Numbered from the stretch's first letter, positions 35,638 through 43,636 are shown. The stretch is 64,000 nucleotides of DNA from Corynebacterium aurimucosum ATCC 700975 (GCF_000022905.1 NC_012590.1:682001-746000); one strand, 5' to 3'. A program made the numbers and translations. The notes: a model not told the origin generated them from the letters alone.

Positions 35638-36348
35638 TTAGGAGCGGACGGTGACCTTCTCGTTGGCCGCGATTTCCTCCAAGCGGTCGGCCGAGCACAG
35701 GCCCGCCACAATGACGGCGGAGCCGCCCGCAGCCAGTGGTTCAAGGACGGCCCGCTGGAAGGAGGCGCTGTCCGTCCAGCCTTGGGAAAGCACGCGCTCA
35801 GCGCCCAACTCGGTGGGGAAAAGCTCCGGTAGCGGGGTAGTGGTGCCATAGAAGTGATCGCCATAAAAGCGCACGGTGGGGCCGAAATCGATGGTGCCCA
35901 GTGGCAGCTCGCCGCCGCTTTCGACAACGCCGCGGCCAAAAGGATCCTGGGTGACTAGCACCGTATCGACCAGCGGTGTTGATGCAGAGCCGGCGCCCGC
36001 GTCCGCCGCAGCCTTGAGGTAGGCCTCCGGAGAGGTGAAAACCACGGTGATATCGTCGGCGTGCGGCTCGGTAGCGGCCGTACCGTCTGTTACGTCGAAG
36101 GGGATGCCGGCGGCTAGCGCCCCAAGCGCAATGACGGCAGCCTGCCAGGACACCGGAAGGTCAATGAGGATACGGGAGCCCGTGTCCGGTTCGAGGTCGA
36201 GCTCCTCCAGCAGCATGTTGGCGATCTTGGAGGTCCAGTTCTCCAGCGTTTGCGCCGAGAAGTCCATGCGGGTGCCGTCAGTTTCGTTATAAACACTGAG
36301 CCGGGGAGCAGAGGCATCGGCGGACAGGAGATGCTGTAGGAGTTCCAT
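35638..36348 (-). CDS. TIGR03089 family protein (AMP-binding-enzyme-related)
   Basis: The 236-residue product matches the actinobacterial TIGR03089 family, which corresponds to an N-terminal fragment of acyl-adenylate-forming enzymes. It has LENWTSKIANMLLEELDLEPDTGSRILIDLPVSWQAAVIALGALAAG like the start of acyl-CoA synthetases, then lacks the ATP-binding P-loop and the C-terminal lid, so it is unlikely to be an active ligase. Adjacent placement to an LCP-family gene is typical for the family. No Shine-Dalgarno site; TACGAT 8 nt upstream of ATG 36348 suggests a leaderless mRNA. Role unknown. Confidence 0.75.
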   Translation of the reverse strand: MELLQHLLSADASAPRLSVYNETDGTRMDFSAQTLENWTSKIANMLLEELDLEPDTGSRILIDLPVSWQAAVIALGALAAGIPFDVTDGTAATEPHADDITVVFTSPEAYLKAAADAGAGSASTPLVDTVLVTQDPFGRGVVESGGELPLGTIDFGPTVRFYGDHFYGTTTPLPELFPTELGAERVLSQGWTDSASFQRAVLEPLAAGGSAVIVAGLCSADRLEEIAANEKVTVRS

Positions 36349-36362
36349 GTCCGCCCATCGTA
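36349..36362 (-). promoter_or_regulatory. -10 element of a leaderless promoter for the TIGR03089 gene
   Basis: Minus-strand TACGAT (36357-36362), spacer of 8 nt, then ATG 36348, with no ribosome site. Confidence 0.45.
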
Positions 36363-36440
36363 GGTGGCAGGCGCTCAGCCCGCCACGAACGGCCGGTGAC
36401 TAGGCCTTTGGGCGCGCGGCGAGCTTCACTCGCGGCACGT

Positions 36441-38093
36441 TTAGTTGACGCAGCGCGGGCCGTCGCCGCCGGCGTCGATCTCAGGCGAAACCTCCGCGGT
36501 ACCGAAGTCATCGCCCGGGGTACCTACCTGCTGGGTTTCACCGCCTTGGTCAGGCTCCGCAGCAGCCTCTTCTTCCTGTGCGGAATCATCCTTCGGGCCG
36601 GCGTAATCATCAGTGGCCACCACGATGAAGGTATCCGGCTCGAGCTCCTCGTTGGCCGTGACCGGCAGTCCGCCGAGCTGCTCGGCTAGGGCCAGGGCGC
36701 GCTCATCGTTAGCATCCGCAGCCACAATCTGGGACTCGGTATACAGGCCCGACTGCGCATTGGCCGTGCGCTCCACGGCGTAGCCCACGTTCTTCAGCCA
36801 TGCGCCGATTCCGCCGGCCATTCCGTCGACGTTGCCGGCGTTGAGGACGTGCAGATTGAGGTCCTCAGCCACGGGCTTTTCGCCATTGTCGTTGCCCTCG
36901 TCCGTGGCGGCATCCTCAGACTTTTCGTCTTCTTCGGCCTTTTCCTGGGACTTGGCCAGATCCTCCATGAAGCGATGTACCTCCGCGGTATCGATGGTCA
37001 CCACCGATTCGCCATAATCACCCACGCCGGTAATGGAGGTCACCGGGATCGTCGTAAAGGTCACGTTGCCGCCGGCCAGCCCAGCCAGCTGGGTAACGAA
37101 GCCCATGATGTCCCAACCGTCATCGATGACCACGGAGCGCTCCACGGCATCGGCGATCTTGTTGAGTTTGCCCGGGGACGTCAACGTGCCCGAGTCCAGC
37201 ACCTTCGAGGTCAGCGATGCCATGTAAGCCTGCTGGCGCACGATGCGGTCAAGGTCACCGCGCGGGAGATCATAGCGCTGACGCACGAAGGACAGGCCCT
37301 CGGAGCCCTGCAAGGTCTGGCGCCCGGCCGGGAACTTGGCGCCCGACATCGGATCATCGACGGCGTCGTTGAGGCAGACGTCGACGCCCCCGACGGCGTC
37401 GGTAAGCAGCACGAAGCCCAGCAAACCCACCTCAGCGTAGTGATCAACGCTGACATCAGTGAGTTGGTGCACCATCGAAATGAGACCAGAACGGCCGGCT
37501 TCCGTGCTTTCCTTCTCGATCTCCTTGTCCGTGTGAGGTGCCTTCTCGCCCGCTGCCTCAGCCTCCGCGTTGTCCTGCTGCAGCTCCTCCATCTTGGCTA
37601 GCTTGTGTTGCGCAAAGACGGCGTTGATCTTCGTGTTACCGAAGTCTTCGTCGTGGACATAGGTATCGCGCGGAATGGATACTGCCGTGGCGCGCGAGCC
37701 ATCGTTGGGAATACGGATCACCATGATGGTGTCCGTGTTTTCCTCTCCTTCGTCCACGCCGGCATGCAGATCTGCCAGCTCCTGTTCGGAAAGCGGATTG
37801 CCCTTGGCATCGGTGCGGGAGTCCTTGCCCACGAGCAAGATATCGACCGCGCCATCGAGACTGTTGTCCTTGAAACCACCCTGGTTACCCAGTGCCAGGT
37901 TGGAGGCGGAGGAAATATCATTTCCCAGCTTTCCCACGGTGAAGTAGCCCACGCCAGAGAGCACGAGGACGACGGCCGACAGGAATGCGAGGACGGCTTT
38001 CACCGGCGTCGATCCTCGTTGGGCGGTGGGCGCGGACTGCGAGGGCGCGGCCTGGATATGGCGGGCGGCGCGCGGGGAGTTCGGGGAAGTCAC
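36441..38093 (-). CDS. LCP (LytR-CpsA-Psr) family cell-wall polymer ligase with LytR C-terminal domain
   Basis: A 550-residue type II membrane protein: polar N-terminus, one membrane helix at about 31-51 (VKAVLAFLSAVVLVLSGVGYF), the LCP catalytic domain at about 80-345 (ILLVGKDSRTD; MVIRIPNDGSRATAVSIPRDTYV; TKINAVFA; DRIVRQQAYMASL), then an acidic linker, a LytR_C domain (LNLHVLNAGNVDGMAGGIGAWL, about 408-495) and an acidic tail. LCP proteins attach arabinogalactan to peptidoglycan in corynebacteria and mycobacteria. The wbbL-like gene next to it makes the linker unit of the same polymer. GTG 38093 has TAAACT 6 nt upstream and no ribosome site. Confidence 0.9.
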   Translation of the reverse strand: MTSPNSPRAARHIQAAPSQSAPTAQRGSTPVKAVLAFLSAVVLVLSGVGYFTVGKLGNDISSASNLALGNQGGFKDNSLDGAVDILLVGKDSRTDAKGNPLSEQELADLHAGVDEGEENTDTIMVIRIPNDGSRATAVSIPRDTYVHDEDFGNTKINAVFAQHKLAKMEELQQDNAEAEAAGEKAPHTDKEIEKESTEAGRSGLISMVHQLTDVSVDHYAEVGLLGFVLLTDAVGGVDVCLNDAVDDPMSGAKFPAGRQTLQGSEGLSFVRQRYDLPRGDLDRIVRQQAYMASLTSKVLDSGTLTSPGKLNKIADAVERSVVIDDGWDIMGFVTQLAGLAGGNVTFTTIPVTSITGVGDYGESVVTIDTAEVHRFMEDLAKSQEKAEEDEKSEDAATDEGNDNGEKPVAEDLNLHVLNAGNVDGMAGGIGAWLKNVGYAVERTANAQSGLYTESQIVAADANDERALALAEQLGGLPVTANEELEPDTFIVVATDDYAGPKDDSAQEEEAAAEPDQGGETQQVGTPGDDFGTAEVSPEIDAGGDGPRCVN

Positions 38094-38105
38094 GGGACTA
38101 GTTTA
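38094..38105 (-). promoter_or_regulatory. -10 element of a leaderless promoter for the LCP gene
   Basis: Minus-strand TAAACT (38100-38105), 6-nt spacer, then GTG 38093, in the short divergent gap with wbbL. Confidence 0.5.
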
Positions 38106-38182
38106 GGTGAGCTCGCTGCAAAAACGTGAAGCAGTGTCGCGGGCGCGTGCGCGCGCTGGCGTTGGGTACGCTCAAATTCATC

Positions 38183-39058
38183 GTGAAGAATATACAGAAA
38201 CCCCTGGCCGTGGTCACCGTGACCTTTTCTCCTGGCCGTTACCTCAGTGATTTCTTGTCATCGCTGCGCTTGGCGACGTCCCTGCCTACCCTCACCATCC
38301 TCGCCGATAACGGCTCGACCGATGGGGTGCCGGAAGCTGCCGCGCGGGAGCACGCGGACGTGGAATTCCTCGATACTGGGGGAAACCTTGGCTATGGCGC
38401 CGGAATGAATGCCGGCGCGCGTTTCGCTCGAGCGAAAGGCGTCGATGAAGAGTTCTTTCTCATTGCTAACCCGGATGTGACGTTTATCGAAGGTTCTCTG
38501 GATGAGCTGATCGCGTGCGCGCGCCGCCACCCAGATGCCGCGGCGGTGGGGCCGCGCATCGTGGAGCCGGATGGCAGTAACTACCCCTCGGCGCGCGCCG
38601 TACCGACGCTGCTCACGGGTATCGGCCACGCGCTGTTCGGAACTATTTGGCCTTCCAATCCGTGGTCGCGTGCCTACCGCGATGATGCCGACATGGACAG
38701 CGAGCGCCCCGCCGGCTGGCTATCCGGTTCCTGCCTGCTGGTGCGATGGGAGGCTTTTGAGCAGATCGGTGGCTTTGATGAGCGTTACTTCATGTATTTG
38801 GAGGACGTGGACTTAGGCGACCGCTTCACTCGCGCCGGCTGGCGGAATATCTTTTGTCCCACGGCGGTGATTACTCACGCCAAGGGCCATTCGACGCAGG
38901 CCCATCGCGGCGCGATGCTGCGTGCCCACCATGATTCTGCCTATCGCTTCCAAGCGGATAGGCACCCGCACTGGTACCAAGCGCCACTGCGCGCGGCTTT
39001 GTGGCTGGGATTGCGGGTGCGCGGGCTGGTTTTAAGCGCGTGCCGCGACGGCTCCTAG
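38183..39058 (+). CDS. wbbL: family 2 glycosyltransferase, WbbL-like rhamnosyltransferase
   Basis: A 291-residue GT-A enzyme: LAVVTVTFSPGRYLSDFL at the start, LADNGSTDG (nucleotide site), FLIANPDVTFIEGSLDEL with Asp in the DxD-like position, and GWLSGSCLLVRWEAFEQIGGFDERYFMYLEDVDLG with the acceptor-side ED. In corynebacteria the gene at this place adds rhamnose to decaprenyl-PP-GlcNAc, the linker of arabinogalactan. The start is unsure: GTG 38183 fits the domain and has TACGCT 10 nt upstream, while the frame opens at ATG 38126 with a basic, non-conserved extension. ManC follows directly, as in C. glutamicum. Confidence 0.85.
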   Translation: MKNIQKPLAVVTVTFSPGRYLSDFLSSLRLATSLPTLTILADNGSTDGVPEAAAREHADVEFLDTGGNLGYGAGMNAGARFARAKGVDEEFFLIANPDVTFIEGSLDELIACARRHPDAAAVGPRIVEPDGSNYPSARAVPTLLTGIGHALFGTIWPSNPWSRAYRDDADMDSERPAGWLSGSCLLVRWEAFEQIGGFDERYFMYLEDVDLGDRFTRAGWRNIFCPTAVITHAKGHSTQAHRGAMLRAHHDSAYRFQADRHPHWYQAPLRAALWLGLRVRGLVLSACRDGS

Positions 39059-39114
39059 GGCTGGGGCGCTTATACACTAACGGTGGCTTATCTGATAAGA
39101 GATTAAGGAACGAT

Positions 39115-40209
39115 ATGACTGAATCAGCGCCCCAGTGGGGATCGACGGCCGATGCCGTCATTCTGGTGGGAGGTCGCGGCACTCGTCTGCGCCCGCTGAC
39201 GATTGGCACGCCGAAGCCGATGTTGCCCACGGCCAACTACCCATTCCTGCAGCACCTGCTTGCGCGTATCAAGGAAGCAGGAATCGAGCACGTGGTGCTC
39301 TCTACTTCCTACAAGGCAGAGGTCTTCGAGGAGTACTTCGGGGACGGCTCCGAGCTGGGCCTGGAGATTGAGTACGTGGTGGAGGAGACCGCTCTGGGCA
39401 CTGGTGGCGGTATCCGCAATGTCTATGACAAGCTGCGCCAGGATACGGTCATGGTGTTCAACGGTGACGTTTTGTCCGGAATGGATCTCAACGGCATTCT
39501 CGATACGCACCACTCCAAGGACGCGGACGTGACGATGCACCTGCTCAACGTTGCTGATCCCCGCGCCTTTGGTTGCGTTCCGACGGATTCTGAAGGCCGG
39601 GTGACGGCCTTTTTGGAGAAGACCGAGGATCCGCCGACGAACCAGATTAACGCTGGCTGCTACGTGTTCAAGAAGGATGTTATTGAGACCATTCCGGCTG
39701 GCCGTGTGGTTTCCGTGGAGCGCGAGACTTTCCCGCAGCTGCTGGAGTCGGGCCGCCTTGTGGTCGGACACGTGGATAATTCCTACTGGCGCGATATGGG
39801 CCGTCCGGATGATTTCGTCCGCGGTTCTTCTGATCTGGTGCGTGGTATTGCGCATTCGCCGCTGTTGGTCGGCCGCACGGGTGAGTCCGTGGTGGATGAG
39901 TCTGCGGGTATTGCCGGTGGTGTGCTCCTTCTGTCCGGTACGGCGGTGGGCCGCGGTTCCGTCATTGGGGCGGGTTCGCGTTTGGATGGCACGGTGGTCT
40001 TCGATGGTGCGACCATTGAGCCGGGTGCCATCATCAACAACTCCATCATTGCCTCGGGTGCCCACATCGGTGCGAATGCGCACATCGATAACTGCGTTAT
40101 TGGCGAGGGTGCAATCATTGGTGCGCGCTGTGAGCTGCAGGGTGGCATGCGCGTCTTTCCGGGCGTGAGCATTCCGGACGCGGGCGTGCGTTTTAGTTCC
40201 GACGCCTAA
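39115..40209 (+). CDS. manC: mannose-1-phosphate guanylyltransferase
   Basis: The 364-residue protein has the nucleotidyltransferase signature ILVGGRGTRLRPLTIGTPKPMLP at 15-37, with catalytic Arg and Lys, FNGDVLSGMDL (metal-binding Asp), and EKTEDPPTNQINAGCYVF. The C-terminal third holds hexapeptide repeats forming a left-handed beta helix (GRGSVIGAGSRLDG, IEPGAIINNSIIASGAHIGANAHIDNCVIGEGAIIGA). Gene order after wbbL matches the corynebacterial manC/rmlA2 locus that supplies GDP-mannose for lipomannan, PIMs and mannosylated lipids; ManB and ManA are encoded further on. ATG 39115 has aaggaacgat upstream; the frame opens earlier inside wbbL but without signal. Confidence 0.9.
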   Translation: MTESAPQWGSTADAVILVGGRGTRLRPLTIGTPKPMLPTANYPFLQHLLARIKEAGIEHVVLSTSYKAEVFEEYFGDGSELGLEIEYVVEETALGTGGGIRNVYDKLRQDTVMVFNGDVLSGMDLNGILDTHHSKDADVTMHLLNVADPRAFGCVPTDSEGRVTAFLEKTEDPPTNQINAGCYVFKKDVIETIPAGRVVSVERETFPQLLESGRLVVGHVDNSYWRDMGRPDDFVRGSSDLVRGIAHSPLLVGRTGESVVDESAGIAGGVLLLSGTAVGRGSVIGAGSRLDGTVVFDGATIEPGAIINNSIIASGAHIGANAHIDNCVIGEGAIIGARCELQGGMRVFPGVSIPDAGVRFSSDA

Positions 40210-40237
40210 GCGCTGCAGCGCAGCGGAGTAACGAGAT

Positions 40238-40286
40238 AGGAAAGCGCGGGGGAGCAGGGGTGTCTCTCGGCGCTTTCCTTTTCTTG
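40238..40286 (+). terminator. Rho-independent terminator after manC
   Basis: A 10-bp perfect stem (aggaaagcgc 40238-40247 with gcgctttcct 40270-40279) with a 22-nt loop is followed by tttcttgt. Confidence 0.6.
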
Positions 40287-40689
40287 TGTCCTAGTAACGA
40301 CGCCGAAGGCTAAGCGATACACGTGGCAGTAACTCGTGGTTTTCGTGGTGCGAATGAGATCCATGTGTTTTGCCGGACTGGGTGGCGACACGCCGAAGAA
40401 ACCTTGGAATTGTTCACAGGGTAGGTGGCGGGCACTATATGTAGTACCCCCGGCGATCACCCCCCAGCTAGGAGATCTGTGACTGATGTGAAAGTTGGGG
40501 ACTCTGTACAGCGTTTTCGCTGGAGCGGCTGAAAAATCTCCCGCGACAGGTTGACGATATTTAGTGATTCGGTGTGAAATGACATCAGTGTAATCAACGG
40601 CACGGCGGGCGCGGCACCGAGAAGTCTTTTCGGTGTAGGGTCGGTGCCACCGAATTAAGAGAGAAACGACCTCGGAGAAAGGAAGCAGC
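40287..40689. promoter_or_regulatory. long non-coding leader/regulatory region upstream of whiB2
   Basis: About 400 bp without a supported gene. It contains a GACAC (40387-40391, the core of the WhiA motif), a TTGACG at 40551, and near the start codon four copies of one hexamer in alternating orientation: CACCGA (40615), TCGGTG (40630), TCGGTG (40641), CACCGA (40648). These allow two alternative hairpins just upstream of the ribosome site. Clear -35/-10 boxes could not be fixed. Confidence 0.4.
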
Positions 40690-40992
40690 GTGGACAATAC
40701 AACGAATAACGGCGCTATTCTCCGTGGCGGTGCTGCTGCAGAGATGTCGCTCGATGAACTCTTTGGTGCCGTCGAGCAGGAGTGGCAAGACCAGGCGCTG
40801 TGCGCCCAAACGGATCCGGAAGCATTCTTTCCCGAAAAGGGAGGATCTACCCGCGAAGCTAAGCGCATCTGCCAGGCCTGCGCGGTGCGTGATGAATGCC
40901 TCGAGTATGCCCTGGAGCATGATGAGCGCTTCGGAATCTGGGGCGGGCTTTCGGACCGTGAGCGTCGCCGCCTCAAGCGTGAAATTGGTTAA
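40690..40992 (+). CDS. whcD: WhiB-family iron-sulfur regulator, WhiB2/WhcD type
   Basis: The 100-residue protein has the four Wbl cysteines, Cys38 (ALCAQTDPEAFFPEKG), Cys61, Cys64 (CQAC) and Cys70 (DEC), which bind a [4Fe-4S] cluster, then the G-I-W-G-G turn at 82-86 and a basic C-terminus (RRRLKREIG). Its place between manC and the metallopeptidase-like gene is the conserved location of whiB2/whmD/whcD, a regulator of septation and cell division that in corynebacteria works with WhiA. GTG 40690 has gaaaggaagcagc upstream. The long untranslated leader suggests complex control. Confidence 0.92.
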   Translation: MDNTTNNGAILRGGAAAEMSLDELFGAVEQEWQDQALCAQTDPEAFFPEKGGSTREAKRICQACAVRDECLEYALEHDERFGIWGGLSDRERRRLKREIG

Positions 40993-41075
40993 AGCGTAGC
41001 GAAACCATGAGCGTATAACCATTACCTCCCCTTTGTTGTTGGGCTTAGAGCTTAATGGCAAGGGGAGTAGTGGTT

Positions 41076-41546
41076 TTACCAGGTGAAGCGCGGATCGATA
41101 TCCCCTGGATCGACGTTGAGATAGTTCGCCACCAGCGCGGTGAGCACTGTGGACAGTAGCTCTTCGCGCTCTTGGGCGGAATGCACGCGCTCCTCCACGG
41201 GCATGCGGAAGATGACCAAGCGTGCGCGTGTGGGCTGCCCGTCGGAATCGACACCTGCGGGGACAATGCGTCCGAGTGGAACCGGGCCATCGGCAATAAC
41301 TTCATCCGGCATCACCGTCATATCCACGGATAGGCGCATTCGGGGCACGGTATCGACCGCGAGATCGAGCCCCGTGAGCTGTTCCGCGAAGGCATTGTGG
41401 ATGGGGGCGTAGGCTTCCAATACGGCCATGTCGAAGCGCTCAGCGCTGCTGCGGTAGCGCGGCGTGTTGTGGGGGAGTAGAGGCCCGCGTGCACCGCGGC
41501 CATGGCGGTGGCGGGCCGGGCGAATATGCGGGCGGGGCGTGCTCAT
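41076..41546 (-). CDS. metallopeptidase-fold family protein (Rv3259-like) without intact HExxH
   Basis: The 156-residue protein resembles the conserved actinobacterial protein found next to whiB2 (Rv3259-like): GARGPLLPHNTPRYRSSAERFDMAVLEAYAPI, then VADGPVPLGRIVPAGV and ARLVIFRMPVEERVHS, ending LVANYLNVDPGDIDP. The family is described as metallopeptidase-like, but no H-E-x-x-H is seen here; the equivalent helix reads REELLSTVLTALVANYL, so zinc catalysis is unlikely. ATG 41546 has TAAACT 7 nt upstream, pointing to leaderless expression. It is divergent from the DUF3499 gene. Function unknown. Confidence 0.7.
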   Translation of the reverse strand: MSTPRPHIRPARHRHGRGARGPLLPHNTPRYRSSAERFDMAVLEAYAPIHNAFAEQLTGLDLAVDTVPRMRLSVDMTVMPDEVIADGPVPLGRIVPAGVDSDGQPTRARLVIFRMPVEERVHSAQEREELLSTVLTALVANYLNVDPGDIDPRFTW

Positions 41547-41559
41547 GCGGCTTAGTTTA
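41547..41559 (-). promoter_or_regulatory. -10 element of a leaderless promoter for the Rv3259-like gene
   Basis: Minus-strand TAAACT (41554-41559), 7-nt spacer, then ATG 41546. Confidence 0.55.
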
Positions 41560-41626
41560 AGCGGCCCGGAACAGGGCTTGCGGCGGGACGCGCCGCGCTG
41601 GACTATCTAAATCTCAAGTTAGGGTT

Positions 41627-41639
41627 TAGACTTGGGCCC
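41627..41639 (+). promoter_or_regulatory. -10 element of a leaderless promoter for the DUF3499 gene
   Basis: TAGACT (41627-41632), 7-nt spacer tgggccc, then GTG 41640; there is no ribosome site. Confidence 0.55.
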
Positions 41640-42083
41640 GTGAATAGCTCTCGCCATTGCTCCCGCCCCGGCTGCGGCCGTCCCGCCGTGGCGACGTTGA
41701 CCTACGCCTACGCGCAGCAAACCGCCGTCGTGGGCCCGCTCTCCGAAGAAACCGATCCCCACGCCTGGGACCTGTGCGAAAAGCACAGCGCCCGCATCAC
41801 CGCCCCGCAGGGCTGGGAGATGGTGCGTGTTGACCGCATTGAGCTTGATGAGGATGACGACCTCACAGCGCTCGCCGAAGCCGTCCGGGAGGCCGGGCGC
41901 GTGACCACTGGCTTGGTGGATGATTCCACTGCTGGATCCGGTGCCGATCCTATTGACTATTCCGCCACCTTCGACGGTGCTGATCCGCGTAACTCAAACC
42001 ACCCTGTGTTCCGGACTCGCCGAGTGCATGATGCCCGCCAGCGTCGCCGCGCGCACCTGACCGTGGTTCCGGACGCAGAGTAG
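41640..42083 (+). CDS. DUF3499 family protein (Rv3258c-like)
   Basis: This 147-residue protein matches the conserved DUF3499 family. The N-terminus has a zinc-finger-like pair, CSRPGCGRPAVATLTY with Cys7 and Cys12, and WDLCEKHS with Cys-x-x-His about 40 residues on, so one metal may be bound by C-x4-C...C-x2-H. An acidic middle (ELDEDDDLTALAEAVREAG) and basic C-terminus (RRVHDARQRRRAHLTVV) follow. It sits between whiB2 and manB in actinobacteria generally. GTG 41640 starts exactly 7 nt after TAGACT. Role unknown. Confidence 0.85.
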   Translation: MNSSRHCSRPGCGRPAVATLTYAYAQQTAVVGPLSEETDPHAWDLCEKHSARITAPQGWEMVRVDRIELDEDDDLTALAEAVREAGRVTTGLVDDSTAGSGADPIDYSATFDGADPRNSNHPVFRTRRVHDARQRRRAHLTVVPDAE

Positions 42084-42102
42084 CCACTCGGGCGCTTTCT
42101 AG

Positions 42103-42134
42103 CCCGTCGGACACTGACTGGTCCGTCCGACGGG
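42103..42134. other. strong hairpin ahead of manB (terminator-like or regulatory)
   Basis: A 10-bp perfect inverted repeat, cccgtcggac (42103-42112) and gtccgacggg (42125-42134), ends 2 bp before the manB -10 hexamer. It lacks a T tract. It may end the DUF3499 transcript or serve as an operator over the manB promoter. Confidence 0.5.
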
Positions 42135-42136
42135 GG

Positions 42137-42150
42137 TATGCTTGTGGGCT
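42137..42150 (+). promoter_or_regulatory. -10 element of a leaderless promoter for manB
   Basis: TATGCT (42137-42142), 8-nt spacer tgtgggct, then ATG 42151, with no ribosome site. Confidence 0.55.
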
Positions 42151-43518
42151 ATGCGAACTCGTGAACAGCTCAATGCAGTGATCAAGGCCTATGACGTCCG
42201 TGGTGTTGTGGGCGAAGACATCGACGAAAACCTCGTGCGCGATACTGGTGCGGCCTACGCCGCCATCCTTCGCGGGGAAGGGGAGACCACCGTGGCGGTG
42301 GGCCATGACATGCGTCCATCCTCCCCGTCGCTGGCCGCTGCTTTTGCGGAGGGCGCTGCTGCGCAGGGTCTCAACGTCATTCAGCTCGGCTTGACCTCGA
42401 CCGATGAGCTGTATTTCGCTGCCGGCCACCTGAATTGTGCGGGCGCTATGTTCACCGCCTCTCACAACCCGGCCAAGTACAACGGCATCAAGCTGTGCCG
42501 CGCGGGTGCTGTTCCGGTGGGACAGGAGACCGGTCTGGAGCAGATCAAGGACATGCTGATTGACGGCACCCCGGCTTTCGATGGCGAGCCGGGCACCGTG
42601 ACCGAGCGCGAGGTTCTGCCGGACTATGCGGCATTCCTGCGCGGCCTGGTGCCGCTGGAGAACTCCCGCCCACTGGTCGTGGCTGTCGACGCCGCGAACG
42701 GCATGGGTGGGCACACCGTCCCGGCAGTGTTCGAAGGCCTGCCTTTCGACGTCCGTGATCTCTACTTTGAGCTGGACGGTACCTTCCCTAACCACGAGGC
42801 CAACCCGCTGGATCCGAAGAACCTGGTGGACCTGCAGAAGTTCACCGTTGAGCAGAAGGCGGATATCGGCCTTGCCTTCGACGGTGATGCGGATCGCTGC
42901 TTCGTGGTGGATGAGAAGGGCCAGCCGGTGCCGCCTTCCGCTATTTGTGCGCTGGTGGCGGAGCGCTACCTGGACAAGTTCCCGGGTTCCACGGTGATTC
43001 ATAACCTGATTACGTCGAAGACTGTTCCGGAGCTCATCGCGGAAAAGGGCGGCAAGGCCGTTCGTACCCGCGTGGGCCATTCCTTCATCAAGGCTCAGAT
43101 GGCTAAGGAGAAGGCGGTCTTTGGCGGCGAGCACTCCGCGCACTACTACTTCCAGGAGTTCTGGAATGCGGACTCTGGCATGCTCGCGGCCATGCATGTG
43201 CTGGCTGCTCTGGGTGAGCAGGACAAGCCGCTGAGTGAGCTTATGGCGCAGTACTCGCGCTACGAGGCTTCGGGTGAGATCAACTCCACTGTGGATGACC
43301 AGAAGGCTACGACGCAGCGCGTGTTGGATGAGCTGGCGGACAAGATTGAGTCCGTCGACGAGCTCGATGGCGTGACCGTACAGCTGAAGGGCACCGATGC
43401 GTGGTTCAACGTTCGCGCCTCTAACACCGAGCCGCTGCTGCGCCTCAACGTTGAGGCCAAAACTGCCGAAGAGGTGCAGGCCATCGTCGACGAGGTGCTT
43501 GCCATCATCCGCGCCTAG
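42151..43518 (+). CDS. manB: phosphomannomutase/phosphoglucomutase
   Basis: A 455-residue alpha-D-phosphohexomutase with all four active-site loops: Ser104 in FTASHNPAKYN (phosphoserine), DGDADR at 244-249 (Mg2+ and specificity), GGEHSAHYYF at about 325-334 (sugar recognition, E-x-S) and RASNTEPLLRLN near the C-terminus (phosphate grip). It converts mannose 6-phosphate to mannose 1-phosphate, feeding ManC. TTG 42142 is in frame, but ATG 42151 is the natural start, as TATGCT 8 nt upstream implies a leaderless mRNA. In related genomes the TobH-like gene follows; here a sulfur cluster intervenes. Confidence 0.92.
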   Translation: MRTREQLNAVIKAYDVRGVVGEDIDENLVRDTGAAYAAILRGEGETTVAVGHDMRPSSPSLAAAFAEGAAAQGLNVIQLGLTSTDELYFAAGHLNCAGAMFTASHNPAKYNGIKLCRAGAVPVGQETGLEQIKDMLIDGTPAFDGEPGTVTEREVLPDYAAFLRGLVPLENSRPLVVAVDAANGMGGHTVPAVFEGLPFDVRDLYFELDGTFPNHEANPLDPKNLVDLQKFTVEQKADIGLAFDGDADRCFVVDEKGQPVPPSAICALVAERYLDKFPGSTVIHNLITSKTVPELIAEKGGKAVRTRVGHSFIKAQMAKEKAVFGGEHSAHYYFQEFWNADSGMLAAMHVLAALGEQDKPLSELMAQYSRYEASGEINSTVDDQKATTQRVLDELADKIESVDELDGVTVQLKGTDAWFNVRASNTEPLLRLNVEAKTAEEVQAIVDEVLAIIRA

Positions 43519-43540
43519 CGTGAAGGCATGTGCCTTCACA
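43519..43540 (+). terminator. hairpin immediately after manB
   Basis: The perfect 9-bp inverted repeat gtgaaggca-tg-tgccttcac (43520-43539) follows the manB stop directly. There is no T tract, so it is a weak terminator candidate. Confidence 0.4.
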
Positions 43541-43565
43541 CGAAGGCCTTGAGACTTGAGGTGAA

Positions 43566-43636
43566 AACTGCCCTATCTGACGATTTCCCCCGCGTTCATT
43601 GCGGCGGGAGCGATAACTTCGTCAGATAGGGCAGTT
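43566..43636. repeat. palindromic intergenic repeat, copy R4
   Basis: Perfect 18-bp inverted arms, aactgccctatctgacga (43566-43583) and tcgtcagatagggcagtt (43619-43636), enclose 35 bp. The end sequences and the internal agcgataactt at the same distance from the right end are shared with R2, and the left arm with R3. It lies between convergent manB and fpr. Confidence 0.8.

Noticed and set aside
41950..43539. Long antisense frame (529 codons) opposite manB
   Set aside because: manB has all four catalytic loops; the antisense product has no recognisable domain or ribosome site.
43566..43636. R4 as a bidirectional terminator between manB and fpr2
   Set aside because: It has perfect arms but no T tract on either strand, and it shares ends with repeats elsewhere; kept as a repeat.
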